Shown here: positions 53,487 through 62,930 of the stretch, one piece after another
Numbering within the stretch: position 1 is the stretch's first letter
Layout: every line of letters begins with the position of its first letter
Origin: Sphingomonas sp. QA11
GTDB lineage: Bacteria > Pseudomonadota > Alphaproteobacteria > Sphingomonadales > Sphingomonadaceae
Direction: 5' to 3'
DNA length: 64,000 nt
Assembly (NCBI RefSeq): GCF_028473665.1
Contig: NZ_CP098774.1
Location: 4,893,501 to 4,957,500 of the forward strand
Made by a program: the position numbers and the translations under genes
Notes under the pieces: model-generated
Databases searched by the model: none
What the model was told of the DNA's origin: nothing
What the model saw: only the letters and a program-made list of their open reading frames with translations

Positions 53487-54994
53487 CCTTTTCGTCCCGG
53501 CTCGCTGCGGCTCGGCTGGGACAGGCGGATGCGAGCAGCCTCGCCGAACTGGCGGAACTCGCGCTCGATGAGGGTGAGGAAGAACAGGTCCTTCCCCTGC
53601 TGACTCGCGCGGCGGCGCAAGGGGCCAACGCTCAATTATGGCAATGGACCGGATTGCTCCAGCGGGCGCTGGACGAGCATGCGGCCGCATCACAGTCCTT
53701 CGCGCAGGCCGCACGCCTGGCGCCGGCCGTGGCAAGCATCGCCCATGGCCGTGCCCATGTGGCCCTTGAAGCTGGTCTGGACTCAGTCGCGCTGTTCGAA
53801 CAGGCGCGCCGTCTCGCGCCGGCGAACGGGGCGATTCTGCTCGGACTGGCCGCCGCGCGCCTGGCGGCGGGTCGTGGGGAACAGGCGGCGGCCGAGCTCC
53901 AGGCGATTCTGGATCGAGAGCCGAGATGGATTCACGGCCATCTGCAATTGGGCCAGATTCAATCGATGCTCGGGCGGCCCGAAAGGGCGACTCATTCTCT
54001 CGATCAGGCACTCGAACGCCTCCCGGGCGAAAGAGCGTTGTGGCAGGGCCTGTTCGATCTTCATGTGCGCAGCGAGAATTATGCCGGCCTGCAGGAGGCG
54101 CTGCAGCGAGCCGGGAAAGCGGGGCATGGACAGGACGTCCGCGCCGAATATGAGGCGATCGCGGCCGCGGAACTGGGGGAAGACGATACCGCCACCGTCC
54201 TGTTCGACAGCGCTCCCGCCTCCGCCCGGCCGCGCCTTGCGCTCTGGCGGGTCCGTCATCTGCTGAGAAGCGGCAGGGCAGCGGATGCCGTCACGCTCAT
54301 CGATCGCGAACTGGCGACGGATCGTGCCGTGGCCATGTGGCCCTATGCCGCCGCCGCCTGGCGGTTGACGGGCGATCCCCGCAGTGCGTGGCTGGAGGAT
54401 TCGCCGGATCTCGTCGCGGTGGTGGATCTCGGCCCGGCGTTGCCGGCGTTGGAGAGGCTGGCCGATCGTCTGCGCTCGCTCCACGTGGCGAAAGGACAAT
54501 ATCTGGATCAGTCGGTTCGTGGCGGGACTCAAACCGACGGCCCGCTTCTCAGTCGTATCGATCCGGAGATCCGGGCCATGCGCACGGCGATCGAGCAAGC
54601 TGTCGCGCGCTATGTCGCCCAGCTCCCGCCGCCGGATGCCAGGCATCCGCTCCTTGGTGCACGGCGCGACCGTCGAATCCGCTTCACCGGCAGCTGGTCC
54701 GTTCGGCTTCGCGGCGGCGGATTCCATGCCAACCACGTTCATCCACAGGGCTGGATCAGTTCAGCGCTGTATATCGCGCTTCCCTCGCGCCAGTCGGACG
54801 AACTGGTACAGGCTGGCTGGCTGGCATTGGGCGAACCTCAGGCCGCGTTGAAGCTTGATCTGGCGCCCAGTCGGCTGATCGAGCCGAAGGCAGGCAGGCT
54901 GGTGCTGTTCCCCTCATGGATGTGGCACGGGACGCGCCCCTTTGCTGAGGGGGAGAGGCTGACGGTCGCGTTCGATGTCGCGCCGCCGCGCTGA
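53483..54994 (+). CDS. TPR protein with putative 2OG-Fe(II) oxygenase domain
   Basis: 503 aa from a GTG that overlaps the AspH stop (GTGA, 53483-53486). The N-terminal 320 residues are TPR repeats. The C-terminal part fits the putative 2OG-Fe(II) oxygenase family (Pfam Tpr/2OG): GSWSVRLRGGGFHANHVHPQGWISSALYIALP (about 410-440) with a His cluster for iron, and GRLVLFPSWMWHGTRPFAEGERLTVAFDVAPPR with distal His and Arg. The second oxygenase of the coupled series; its substrate is unknown. Confidence 0.88.
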   Translation: MTFSSRLAAARLGQADASSLAELAELALDEGEEEQVLPLLTRAAAQGANAQLWQWTGLLQRALDEHAAASQSFAQAARLAPAVASIAHGRAHVALEAGLDSVALFEQARRLAPANGAILLGLAAARLAAGRGEQAAAELQAILDREPRWIHGHLQLGQIQSMLGRPERATHSLDQALERLPGERALWQGLFDLHVRSENYAGLQEALQRAGKAGHGQDVRAEYEAIAAAELGEDDTATVLFDSAPASARPRLALWRVRHLLRSGRAADAVTLIDRELATDRAVAMWPYAAAAWRLTGDPRSAWLEDSPDLVAVVDLGPALPALERLADRLRSLHVAKGQYLDQSVRGGTQTDGPLLSRIDPEIRAMRTAIEQAVARYVAQLPPPDARHPLLGARRDRRIRFTGSWSVRLRGGGFHANHVHPQGWISSALYIALPSRQSDELVQAGWLALGEPQAALKLDLAPSRLIEPKAGRLVLFPSWMWHGTRPFAEGERLTVAFDVAPPR

Positions 54995-55084
54995 AACCTT
55001 TCGATTGTCGCGCAGAAATATATGGCCATTCCGGACGGTCTGCGGCAGATTTCCTGTCCTATCAACATCCCGAAAGGATCGCTT

Positions 55085-55357
55085 ATGAGTCCCGTCTTCC
55101 GAGTTGCCTTGTTGGCGGCGATCGCCAGCCTCATGCCGGCGCCGCTGGCTGCAGAACAGAAGAACGATGCAGGAACGGCGTCGAAGAAGCGCGATCCGAA
55201 CCAGATGGTTTGCGAGAACCAGGAGGTTCTGGGCAGCCGATTGGCGGTCAAGAAGATCTGCATGACGCGAAGCCAATGGGCGGAGCAGCGCCGCGTCGAC
55301 CGGGAGACGGTCCAACAGTCGCAGGTCAGTGGTTGCGGGAGGAAGGTGGGTTGCTGA
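55085..55357 (+). CDS. Small secreted protein with four cysteines, unknown function
   Basis: 90 aa from the ATG at 55085, which has AAAGGA upstream. Signal peptide PVFRVALLAAIASLMPAPLAAEQ, then a charged mature part with DPNQMVCENQEVLGSRLAVKKICMTRSQWAEQRRVDRETVQQSQVSGCGRKVGC. The VC..(x13)..C spacing and CMTRSQW motif recur in small sphingomonad proteins of no known function. It lies 90 bases after the oxygenase and before a terminator, so it probably belongs to the same transcript. Confidence 0.8.
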   Translation: MSPVFRVALLAAIASLMPAPLAAEQKNDAGTASKKRDPNQMVCENQEVLGSRLAVKKICMTRSQWAEQRRVDRETVQQSQVSGCGRKVGC

Positions 55358-55413
55358 TCCGATCGTCGGCTTCCGGGGGCGAAGCGCGATAAAGGAGACC
55401 TGATAGGCGTGCA

Positions 55414-55457
55414 GGGGCATGATTCGACTGGAACGGATCATGCCCCCGATTTTCTTC
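55414..55457. terminator. Terminator between the modification operon and clpB
   Basis: GGGGCATGAT (55414-55423) and ATCATGCCCC (55437-55446) form a perfect 10-bp stem with a 13-base loop, followed by a T-rich stretch (ATTTTCTT). It lies between two convergent transcripts. Confidence 0.7.
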
Positions 55458-55485
55458 CGATGGTCGCGAGGGGCCAAGAATGCTC

Positions 55486-58065
55486 CTAGCCGACCTGCAA
55501 CTCCAGCTTCCCGTCGCCTTCATCGACTCTCACGCTCGCCCCATCCTTCACTTCCCCCCCCAGGATCAGGTCGGCGAGTGGATCCTGCAGGTAGCGCTGC
55601 ACCGCGCGCTTCAGCGGACGGGCGCCATAGACCGGGTCATAGCCGACCCGGCCGAGCCAGGCCCGGGCGCCGCCGGTAAGGTCGAGCGTCACCTTGCGGT
55701 CAGCCAGCAGCTTCTGGACGCGCGCCACCTGGATATCGACGATCGGCGCCATCTCGCTCTGGCCGAGCCGGTGGAACAGGATGACCTCGTCGAGCCGGTT
55801 GAGGAATTCGGGGCGGAAATGTCCGCGCACGATCTCCATCACCTGGGGCTCGACCGAGGATACGTCCTCACCGTCCGGCAGGCTCGACAGATACTGGCTG
55901 CCCAGGTTCGAGGTCAGGATGATCAGCGTGTTGGAGAAATCGACCGTGCGGCCCTGGCCGTCGGTCAGCCGGCCGTCGTCCAGCACCTGGAGTAGCACGT
56001 TGAACACGTCACCATGCGCCTTCTCGACCTCGTCGAACAGGACGACCTGATAGGGCCGGCGCCGAACGGCTTCCGTCAGCACGCCGCCTTCCTCATAGCC
56101 GACATAGCCTGGAGGGGCGCCGATCAGCCGGGCGACCGCATGCTTCTCCATGAACTCGCTCATGTCGATGCGGACCATCGCCGATGGATCGTCGAACAGG
56201 AATTCGGCGAGCGCCTTGGTCAGCTCGGTCTTGCCGACGCCCGTCGGCCCGAGGAACAGGAAGGAGCCGAGCGGGCGGTTGGGTTCCTGCAGGCCGGCAC
56301 GCGCGCGGCGCACCGCGGTCGAGACGGCGCGGACCGCCTGGCTCTGTCCGATCACCCTCTTGCCCAGCGCTTCTTCCATGCCGAGCAGCTTGGCGCGCTC
56401 GCCTTCAAGCATCCGGTCGACGGGAATGCCGGTCCAGCGGCTGACCACCGCTGCAATGTCGTCGGCGGTCACTTCCTCGCGCAGCATCGCGCCCTTGGTG
56501 GTCGCCTGCGCGTCATCGAGCTGGCGCGTAAGCTGCGGGATCGTACCGTAGGACAGCTCGCCCGCCCTGGCGAGATCGCCAGCGCGTTGTGCCTGGTCGA
56601 GTTCAAGCCGCGCTGCATCGAGTTGCTCCTTCAGCTTCGCCTCGGCGTTGATCTTGTCCTTCTCGCCCTGCCAGCGCGTGGTCAGCTCGGCCGATTGCTG
56701 TTCGAGATTGGCGAGTTCGCCCTCCAGGGTCGTCAGCCGGTCGCGTGAGGCGGCGTCGCTCTCCTTCTTCAGCGCCTCGCGCTCGATCTTCATCTGGATG
56801 ATCCGCCGGTCGAGCGTCTCGATCTCCTCCGGCTTGGACTCCACCTCCATGCGGATCCGGCTGGCTGCCTCGTCCATCAGGTCGATCGCCTTGTCGGGCA
56901 GGAAACGGTCGGTGATGTAGCGGTTCGACAGCGTCGAGGCGGCAACGATCGCCGCATCGGTGATGCGCACGCCGTGATGCAGCTCGTACTTCTCCTTCAG
57001 CCCGCGCAGGATCGAGATGGTGTCCTCGACCGTCGGCTCGCCGACGAAGACGGGCTGGAAGCGCCGCTGGAGCGCCGCGTCCTTCTCGACATATTTGCGA
57101 TATTCGTCGAGCGTGGTCGCGCCGACGCAGTGGAGTTCGCCGCGCGCCAGCGCCGGCTTGATCATGTTGGACGCGTCCATCGCGCCGTCGGTCTTGCCTG
57201 CGCCGATCAGCGTATGCATCTCGTCGATGAACAGGATGATGTCGCCTTCGCCGGCGCGCACCTCGTCGAGCACGCCCTTGAGCCGTTCCTCGAACTCGCC
57301 GCGATATTTGGCGCCGGCGATCATGCTGCCGATGTCGAGCGACATCAGCTTCCGGTCCTTCAGCGTATCGGGCACGTCGCCATTGGCGATGCGCAGCGCG
57401 AGCCCCTCGGCGATGGCGGTTTTGCCCACGCCGGGCTCGCCGATCAGCACCGGGTTGTTCTTGGTGCGCCGGGCGAGGATCTGGATGGTGCGGCGGATCT
57501 CCTCGTCGCGGCCGATCACCGGATCGAGCTTGCCGTCGCGCGCCGCCTGGGTCAGGTCGCGGGCGAATTTCTTGAGCGCGTCGAACCGGCTCTCGGCCCC
57601 GGCACTGTCGGCGGTGCGGCCAGCGCGGATCTGGTTGATCGCCGTGTTGAGCGCATCGGCCTTCACCCCCGCAGCAGCCAGCGCCTTGCCGGCGGCGGTG
57701 GTCGTGGAAAGCGCCAGCGCGAGCAGCAGTCGTTCGACCGTAACGAAGCTGTCGCCGCCCTTGGCCGCGACCTGCTCGGCCTGGTCGAGCACGCGTACCG
57801 CGTCATTGTCCAGCCCGGGCGTCTGTTGGGCGCCGCCACCCGAGACGGCGGGAATCCTCGCCAGCGCCGCGTCGGTTTCGGCCACCGCGCGCTTCGCGTC
57901 GCCGCCCGCGGCCGTGATCAGTCCCGCGGCCATGCCCTGCTCGTCCTCGAGCAGCGCCTTCAGGATATGGTCGGGCGAGATGCGCTGATGGCTCATCCTG
58001 ATCGCGATCGTCTGCGCTGATTGTAGGAAGCCCTTTGCGCGATCGGTGAATTTTTCCAGGTTCAT
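55486..58065 (-). CDS. clpB: ATP-dependent disaggregase ClpB
   Basis: 859 aa, full length. N-domain repeats ([43 protein letters not shown]), first AAA+ with Walker [19 protein letters not shown], a long coiled-coil middle domain ([47 protein letters not shown]), second AAA+ with [19 protein letters not shown]. It dissolves protein aggregates with DnaK. The ATG at 58065 follows GGAGGG. A heat-shock type promoter lies upstream. Confidence 0.98.
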   Translation of the reverse strand: MNLEKFTDRAKGFLQSAQTIAIRMSHQRISPDHILKALLEDEQGMAAGLITAAGGDAKRAVAETDAALARIPAVSGGGAQQTPGLDNDAVRVLDQAEQVAAKGGDSFVTVERLLLALALSTTTAAGKALAAAGVKADALNTAINQIRAGRTADSAGAESRFDALKKFARDLTQAARDGKLDPVIGRDEEIRRTIQILARRTKNNPVLIGEPGVGKTAIAEGLALRIANGDVPDTLKDRKLMSLDIGSMIAGAKYRGEFEERLKGVLDEVRAGEGDIILFIDEMHTLIGAGKTDGAMDASNMIKPALARGELHCVGATTLDEYRKYVEKDAALQRRFQPVFVGEPTVEDTISILRGLKEKYELHHGVRITDAAIVAASTLSNRYITDRFLPDKAIDLMDEAASRIRMEVESKPEEIETLDRRIIQMKIEREALKKESDAASRDRLTTLEGELANLEQQSAELTTRWQGEKDKINAEAKLKEQLDAARLELDQAQRAGDLARAGELSYGTIPQLTRQLDDAQATTKGAMLREEVTADDIAAVVSRWTGIPVDRMLEGERAKLLGMEEALGKRVIGQSQAVRAVSTAVRRARAGLQEPNRPLGSFLFLGPTGVGKTELTKALAEFLFDDPSAMVRIDMSEFMEKHAVARLIGAPPGYVGYEEGGVLTEAVRRRPYQVVLFDEVEKAHGDVFNVLLQVLDDGRLTDGQGRTVDFSNTLIILTSNLGSQYLSSLPDGEDVSSVEPQVMEIVRGHFRPEFLNRLDEVILFHRLGQSEMAPIVDIQVARVQKLLADRKVTLDLTGGARAWLGRVGYDPVYGARPLKRAVQRYLQDPLADLILGGEVKDGASVRVDEGDGKLELQVG

Positions 58066-58090
58066 TGTCGTCCCTCCAGGTCTCGCCCGA

Positions 58091-58118
58091 ATATGGTGTT
58101 GTATATATGCAACACAAG
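58091..58118 (-). promoter_or_regulatory. Heat-shock (RpoH-type) promoter of clpB
   Basis: On the minus strand CTTGTG (58118-58113) is followed after 14 bases by CACCATAT (58098-58091), matching the sigma-32 pattern CTTG-N-CCCCATNT. A TGTTG...CAACA inverted repeat lies between the boxes. It is 26 bases from the start codon. Confidence 0.65.
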
Positions 58119-58217
58119 CCTTTCCGGCCTGACTTTTTTGCCCTCGTTTCAGCGGGGCTGGACCGTGTCACATTCCTGTCTCGCCAGTCACGCACGAACG
58201 ACATGTTCCTCCCATAA

Positions 58218-58232
58218 TTGTGCAACGCACAA
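58218..58232. promoter_or_regulatory. Inverted repeat upstream of receptor 3
   Basis: TTGTGC and GCACAA separated by 3 bases, just after a CATAAT that could be a -10 box. Similar to the TGTTGC/GCAACA repeat before receptor 2, so a shared regulator is possible but unproven. Confidence 0.25.
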
Positions 58233-58300
58233 CGCCTAGGCGCGACGAGGGCGTCAGGGAGTGGGGCGCCCCGGACTTCATGCCCAAAGGGGAAATCGAC

Positions 58301-60604
58301 ATGCGTCACCTTCACGCCTGGCTGCTGGCTGGCACTGCCCTGTGCTCGCCATTCGCTGCGAACGCTGCCGTCACCACCGACACGCCAGCCGCCACAGGCG
58401 ATGCGGCGGTCGCCGATACCACGCCGGATTCAGCCGTGCCGGACGAAGCGCCCTCCGCCGATATCATCGTGATCGGCCGTGGCGAGACGCGCCAGGTCCA
58501 GCGCATCAGCCAGGTCGATATCGAGCGGCTGGCCGCAGGCACCAGCCCGCTCAAGGCGATCGAGAAGCTGCCCAGCGTGAATTTCCAGTCGGCCGATGCC
58601 TTCGGCGCCTATGAATGGTCGGAGCGCGTTTCGATCCGCAGCTTCAACCAGAACCAGATAGGCTTCACGCTCGACGGCATCCCGCTCGGCGACGGCAGCT
58701 ACGGCAACACCAACGGCCTGCACGTCAGCCGCGCGATCTCGTCGGAGAATATCGGCCAGACGATCGTGTCGCAGGGCGCCGGATCGATCGGCACCCAGGC
58801 GACCAACAATCTCGGCGGCACCATCGAGTTCTTCTCGAGCGATCCCAAACCCACCTTCGGCATGACGCTCAACGGCACCTATGGCAGCCAGAACACGGTG
58901 CGCGCCTTCGGCCGTCTGGACACCGGCGTGCTCGGTGAGAACGGGCCGAGTGCCTATGTCTCCTACGGCTATCTCGATACCGAGAAGTGGAAGGGCTTCG
59001 GCTCGCAGCGCCAGCATCAGGTCAACGCGAAGTTCGTCGCGCCGATCGCTGATGTCCGCCTCGTCGGCACGTTCGATTTCTCGGATCGCCGCGAGAACGA
59101 CTATCAGGATCTGTCGCTCGACATGATCCGCCGTCTCGGGCTGAACAACGACAATATCTCGAACAATTATCCGCTCGCGGTCGCGATCGCCGATGTGCTT
59201 GCCTATAACGGCGCCCACCCGACGGCGCCGCTGCCCTATCCAGCGCCCTACGCCACTGCTGACGACGTCTATTACAATGCGGCGGGCCTGCGGGTCGACT
59301 ATCTCGCCTCGCTCGGCATCGAGACGGCGAAGGACGCGCCGATCCACGGCGAGCTCAAGGCCTATTATCATTCGAACCACGGCCAGGGCATCTGGTTCAC
59401 GCCGTACACCGCGACGCCGGGCGGCGCGCCGCTGTCGGTGCGCACGACTGAGTACGACATCCGCCGCAAGGGCGTGTTCGGCTCGATCGGCGGCAAGCTC
59501 GGCTTCAACGACATCACCGTCGGCGGCTGGTACGAGAAGAATGATTTCCGCCAGGCCCGGCGTTTCTACGGCCTCACCAGCCGCATGGCCCCGACGCGGG
59601 ATTCGCTCGAATTCCAGTCCAATCCCTTCTTCACCCAGTGGGATTTCAAATACGGCACAGAGACCATCCAATATTATGTCCAGGACAAGATCGCTCTGGG
59701 CAATCTGACGATCGATTTTGGCTGGAAGGGCTTCGACGTCCGCAATTCCGCCACCCCGATCGTGTCGGGCGGCCTCGCGGCGGGCAAGATCAAGGTGACC
59801 GACTGGTTCCAGCCGCATGGTGGCTTCAACTACAAGCTCAGCGAGAGCGCCGAGCTGTTCGGCGATTTCACCCAGGTGAAGCGCGCCTTCGTCTCGTCGG
59901 CGACGACCGGCCCGTTCGCGACCACCCAGCCCGGTTTCAACGCGCTGCTCACCACCAGCAAGCTGAAGCCCGAGGAATCGAACACCTATGAACTCGGCGG
60001 CCGCTTCAAGAACCGCTGGTTCAACGGCCTGATCGCGGCTTATTATGTCGACTTCCGCAATCGTCTGCTCGGCGTGACGACCGGCGCGGGGATCGTCGGC
60101 AACCCGGTGATCCTGCAGAATGTCGGCGCAGTCCGCTCCTATGGCTTCGAGGCGGCGGGCGAGGCGAAGCTCGGCCATGGCTTCGGCGTGTTCGCGTCGT
60201 ACAGCTACAATGACTCGACCTATCGCGACAATGTCAGTGCCACCGTCCTGACCAAGGGCAAGACGACCGTCGACAGCCCGAAGCATCTGGCCAAGGGCGA
60301 GATCACCTATGACAAGGGCATGTTCTTCGGCCGCATCGGCGCGAATTACATGAGCAAGCGCTACTTCACCTACACCAACGACCAGTCGGTGCCTGAACAG
60401 GTGATCTTCGATGCGACCCTTGGCGCCCGCGTCACCCTGCCGGGCGAGCGCAAGGTCGAGGTGCAGCTGAACGCGACCAACCTGTTCGACAGGAAGTATA
60501 TCTCGACCATCGGGTCGAACGGCTTCGGCAACAGCGGCGACAACCAGACGCTGCTCGCGGGCGCGCCGCAGCAGTTCTTCGTCACGGTGAAGACCGGCTT
60601 CTGA
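58301..60604 (+). CDS. TonB-dependent receptor 3
   Basis: 767 aa from MRHLHAWLL, which has AAAGGGGAA upstream and a signal peptide ending AANA; an ATG at 58280 is an alternative. Plug: DIIVIGRGETRQVQRISQVDIERLAAGTSPLKAIEKLPSVNFQSADAFGAYEWSERVSIRSFNQNQIGFTLDGIPLGDGSYGNTNG. Barrel ends APQQFFVTVKTGF. Shorter than receptors 1 and 2 and of a different subgroup. Imports an unknown compound; the acylase gene follows. Confidence 0.93.
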   Translation: MRHLHAWLLAGTALCSPFAANAAVTTDTPAATGDAAVADTTPDSAVPDEAPSADIIVIGRGETRQVQRISQVDIERLAAGTSPLKAIEKLPSVNFQSADAFGAYEWSERVSIRSFNQNQIGFTLDGIPLGDGSYGNTNGLHVSRAISSENIGQTIVSQGAGSIGTQATNNLGGTIEFFSSDPKPTFGMTLNGTYGSQNTVRAFGRLDTGVLGENGPSAYVSYGYLDTEKWKGFGSQRQHQVNAKFVAPIADVRLVGTFDFSDRRENDYQDLSLDMIRRLGLNNDNISNNYPLAVAIADVLAYNGAHPTAPLPYPAPYATADDVYYNAAGLRVDYLASLGIETAKDAPIHGELKAYYHSNHGQGIWFTPYTATPGGAPLSVRTTEYDIRRKGVFGSIGGKLGFNDITVGGWYEKNDFRQARRFYGLTSRMAPTRDSLEFQSNPFFTQWDFKYGTETIQYYVQDKIALGNLTIDFGWKGFDVRNSATPIVSGGLAAGKIKVTDWFQPHGGFNYKLSESAELFGDFTQVKRAFVSSATTGPFATTQPGFNALLTTSKLKPEESNTYELGGRFKNRWFNGLIAAYYVDFRNRLLGVTTGAGIVGNPVILQNVGAVRSYGFEAAGEAKLGHGFGVFASYSYNDSTYRDNVSATVLTKGKTTVDSPKHLAKGEITYDKGMFFGRIGANYMSKRYFTYTNDQSVPEQVIFDATLGARVTLPGERKVEVQLNATNLFDRKYISTIGSNGFGNSGDNQTLLAGAPQQFFVTVKTGF

Positions 60605-60613
60605 TCGACGCAC

Positions 60614-60649
60614 CGCCGCCGCTTCCGCGCTTTGCGCGGGGGCGGCGGC
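60614..60649 (+). terminator. GC-rich hairpin after receptor 3
   Basis: A strong, GC-only hairpin (CGCCGCC with GGCGGCG, extended by CCGCGC/GCGCGG) starts about 10 bases after the receptor stop. No T-run follows, so it is an attenuating or stabilising structure more than a clear terminator, and may allow read-through into the acylase gene. Confidence 0.5.
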
Positions 60650-60713
60650 AATCGCGCTCGCTCCGGTCGCCGCGTACCGCTACACCATCCGCATAAAAAG
60701 CGGGTGAGGGTGG

Positions 60714-62855
60714 ATGCGGCGGATTTTCGTAAGAGGCGCGACCGGACTGGTCGCCTTGTTGATCCTGGCCGCGATCGGCCTCGCCATCTGGGAGCCGCTC
60801 ACCGCGAGCGCGCCCGTGGCCCCGCCCGCTCATGCTTATGATGTGAAGATCGCGCGCGACACTTTCGGTGTGCCGCATATCTTCGGCAAGACCGATCCCG
60901 ACGTCGCCTATGGCATCGCCTATGCGCATGCCGAGGATGATTTCTCGACCTTGCAGGAAGTGCTCGCCATGACACGCGGGCGGCTCGGCGCGATGACCGG
61001 CGGCGACGGGGCGAAGACCGACTATGTGCTTCACCTGCTCGGCGCGCGCGAGACGGTCGATCGCGATTACCTGAAGCAGCCGGCCGATGTGCGGGCATTG
61101 CTCGATGGCTATGCATCGGGGCTCAACCATTATGCCGAGAAGCATCCGGGCGAGGTGCGGCTGGCGAAGCTCTTCCCGGTCGATGGCCGCGATGTCGCGG
61201 TGGGTTTCGTGCTGCGGTCGCCTTTCTTCTTTGGTCTGGATTCGGTGCTCGGCGCACTGGCCGGTGACACGCCGTTGCCCAGGGAAAATGCGGGGCCTGT
61301 GCCCGACGCGCCTGACATCACGCCGATCGGCCCCAACGGCAACGAGAACGGCTCAAACGCCTTCGTCGTGGCGCCGAAGCGCTCGGCCGACGGATTCACC
61401 CGGCTCGTCTCCAATTCGCACCAGCCCTGGCGCGGCGGCGTCGCCTGGTATGAACTGGTGGTGCATTCGCAGGCCGGCTGGAACTTCGCCGGTGCCACCT
61501 TCCCCGGCGCTCCTTATCCGCTGCTCGGGCACAACCAGACACTCGGCTGGACCAACACGGTTAACCGGCCCGACCTGATCGATATCTATAAGCTCACGCT
61601 CAATCCGGCGGGCGATGCCTATCGCTTCGACGGTGCATGGCGCCCGCTCGAAAAGACGCGGGTCTGGCTGCATGTGAAGCTGTGGGGCCCATTCGTGCTG
61701 CCGGTGCCGAAGATGGTGCTGCGCGCGGTGCAGGGGCCGGTGGTGGAGAACGCCAGGGGCGCCTTCGCGCTGCGTTATGGCGGGGCCGACCAGTTGAAGA
61801 TGGTCGAGGAATATTACCGGCTCAACCGGGCGCGCGATTTCGCGGAATGGCAGAAAGCGCTGGCCATCCAGGGGGTGCCGGCGACCAACTTCCTCTATGG
61901 CGATGCGGCGGGCAACATTGCCTATTTCTACAATGCGAGCTTCCCCAACCGGAAGCCGGGCTATGATTATGCCAAGGTGCTGCCGGGCGACACGTCGCGC
62001 GACCTCGCGGCTGGAACGGTGCCCTGGGCGCAGGTGCCGCGCAATGTGAACCCCGCCTCGGGCTTCCTGATCAACGCCAACAACACCCCCTTCCAGGCGG
62101 CGGGGACCGGTTCGGAAATGAAGCCTGGGGACTATTCCCCGCTGCTCGGGATCGAGACCGACACCACCAACCGGGCGACCCGCGCGCTGGAACTGATGGG
62201 GGCGACCCCCTCGATCAGCGACGCTGATCTCCACCGGATCAAGTTCGACACCGGCGTCAGCCGGGTTAGCTGGGCGGCGAAATGGTTCGCCGATCTGGCA
62301 GCGGTCGACCCCAAGGGTGACCGGATGCTGATCGAGGCCCAGGCGCTGCTGGCGAAATGGGACTGGAATTACGACGGCAAGGGTCCGGCCGATGCGATCG
62401 CTGAGCTGCTGCTGCGCGCCGGCAACAAATGGCATTATCAGCGGCGGCCCGAAGCCGATCCGCGCGAGGAACTCGGCAAGGCGGCCGCTTATCTGAAGAA
62501 ATATTTCGGCCGGCTCGATCCGCCGCTCGGGACGATCCTGCGCGTCCGCCAGGGCAAGGTCGACCTGCCGATGGACGGCGGCCCCGACGTGCTCCGCGCC
62601 GCCGCCCTGTGGGACGAGGCGCCTGACGGCCGGCTTGTGGTGAAGCATGGCGACAGCTTCATCATGTTCGTCGCGTGGGACAAGGCGGGCAAGGTCAGTT
62701 CGCAATCGATCCAGCCCTTCGGCGCCGCGACGACACGGCCCGAATCGCCGCATTATGCCGATCAGGCACCCTTGTTCGTCCGGCATGAGCTGAAGCCGGT
62801 GTGGTTCGATCCGGCGCAGCTCAAGGACCATGTCGAGCGGGTTTATCGTCCCTGA
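60714..62855 (+). CDS. Penicillin acylase family Ntn-hydrolase
   Basis: 713 aa, typical precursor length. An N-terminal membrane or signal segment (GLVALLILAAIGLAIWEPL) is followed by the alpha chain (YDVKIARDTFGVPHIFGKTDPDVAYGIAYAHAEDDFSTLQEVLAMTRGRLG). The autocatalytic cleavage and catalytic Ser is in NENG-S214-NAFVVAP. The beta chain has GHNQTLGWTNTVNRPDLIDIYKL. Members cleave amide bonds in beta-lactams, acyl-homoserine lactones or lipopeptides; the substrate here is unknown. RBS GGTGAGGGTGG. Confidence 0.92.
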   Translation: MRRIFVRGATGLVALLILAAIGLAIWEPLTASAPVAPPAHAYDVKIARDTFGVPHIFGKTDPDVAYGIAYAHAEDDFSTLQEVLAMTRGRLGAMTGGDGAKTDYVLHLLGARETVDRDYLKQPADVRALLDGYASGLNHYAEKHPGEVRLAKLFPVDGRDVAVGFVLRSPFFFGLDSVLGALAGDTPLPRENAGPVPDAPDITPIGPNGNENGSNAFVVAPKRSADGFTRLVSNSHQPWRGGVAWYELVVHSQAGWNFAGATFPGAPYPLLGHNQTLGWTNTVNRPDLIDIYKLTLNPAGDAYRFDGAWRPLEKTRVWLHVKLWGPFVLPVPKMVLRAVQGPVVENARGAFALRYGGADQLKMVEEYYRLNRARDFAEWQKALAIQGVPATNFLYGDAAGNIAYFYNASFPNRKPGYDYAKVLPGDTSRDLAAGTVPWAQVPRNVNPASGFLINANNTPFQAAGTGSEMKPGDYSPLLGIETDTTNRATRALELMGATPSISDADLHRIKFDTGVSRVSWAAKWFADLAAVDPKGDRMLIEAQALLAKWDWNYDGKGPADAIAELLLRAGNKWHYQRRPEADPREELGKAAAYLKKYFGRLDPPLGTILRVRQGKVDLPMDGGPDVLRAAALWDEAPDGRLVVKHGDSFIMFVAWDKAGKVSSQSIQPFGAATTRPESPHYADQAPLFVRHELKPVWFDPAQLKDHVERVYRP

Positions 62856-62930
62856 GCGGCCCCGATTGCGCGGCGCATCGGCCGCGTTATACCTGCGTAA
62901 TATACGTGCTTATTCGAGGACATATCTTCC

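Noticed and set aside
58430-60613. 727-residue open frame antisense to receptor 3
   Set aside because: Same artefact as for the other receptors; no ribosome site or domain.
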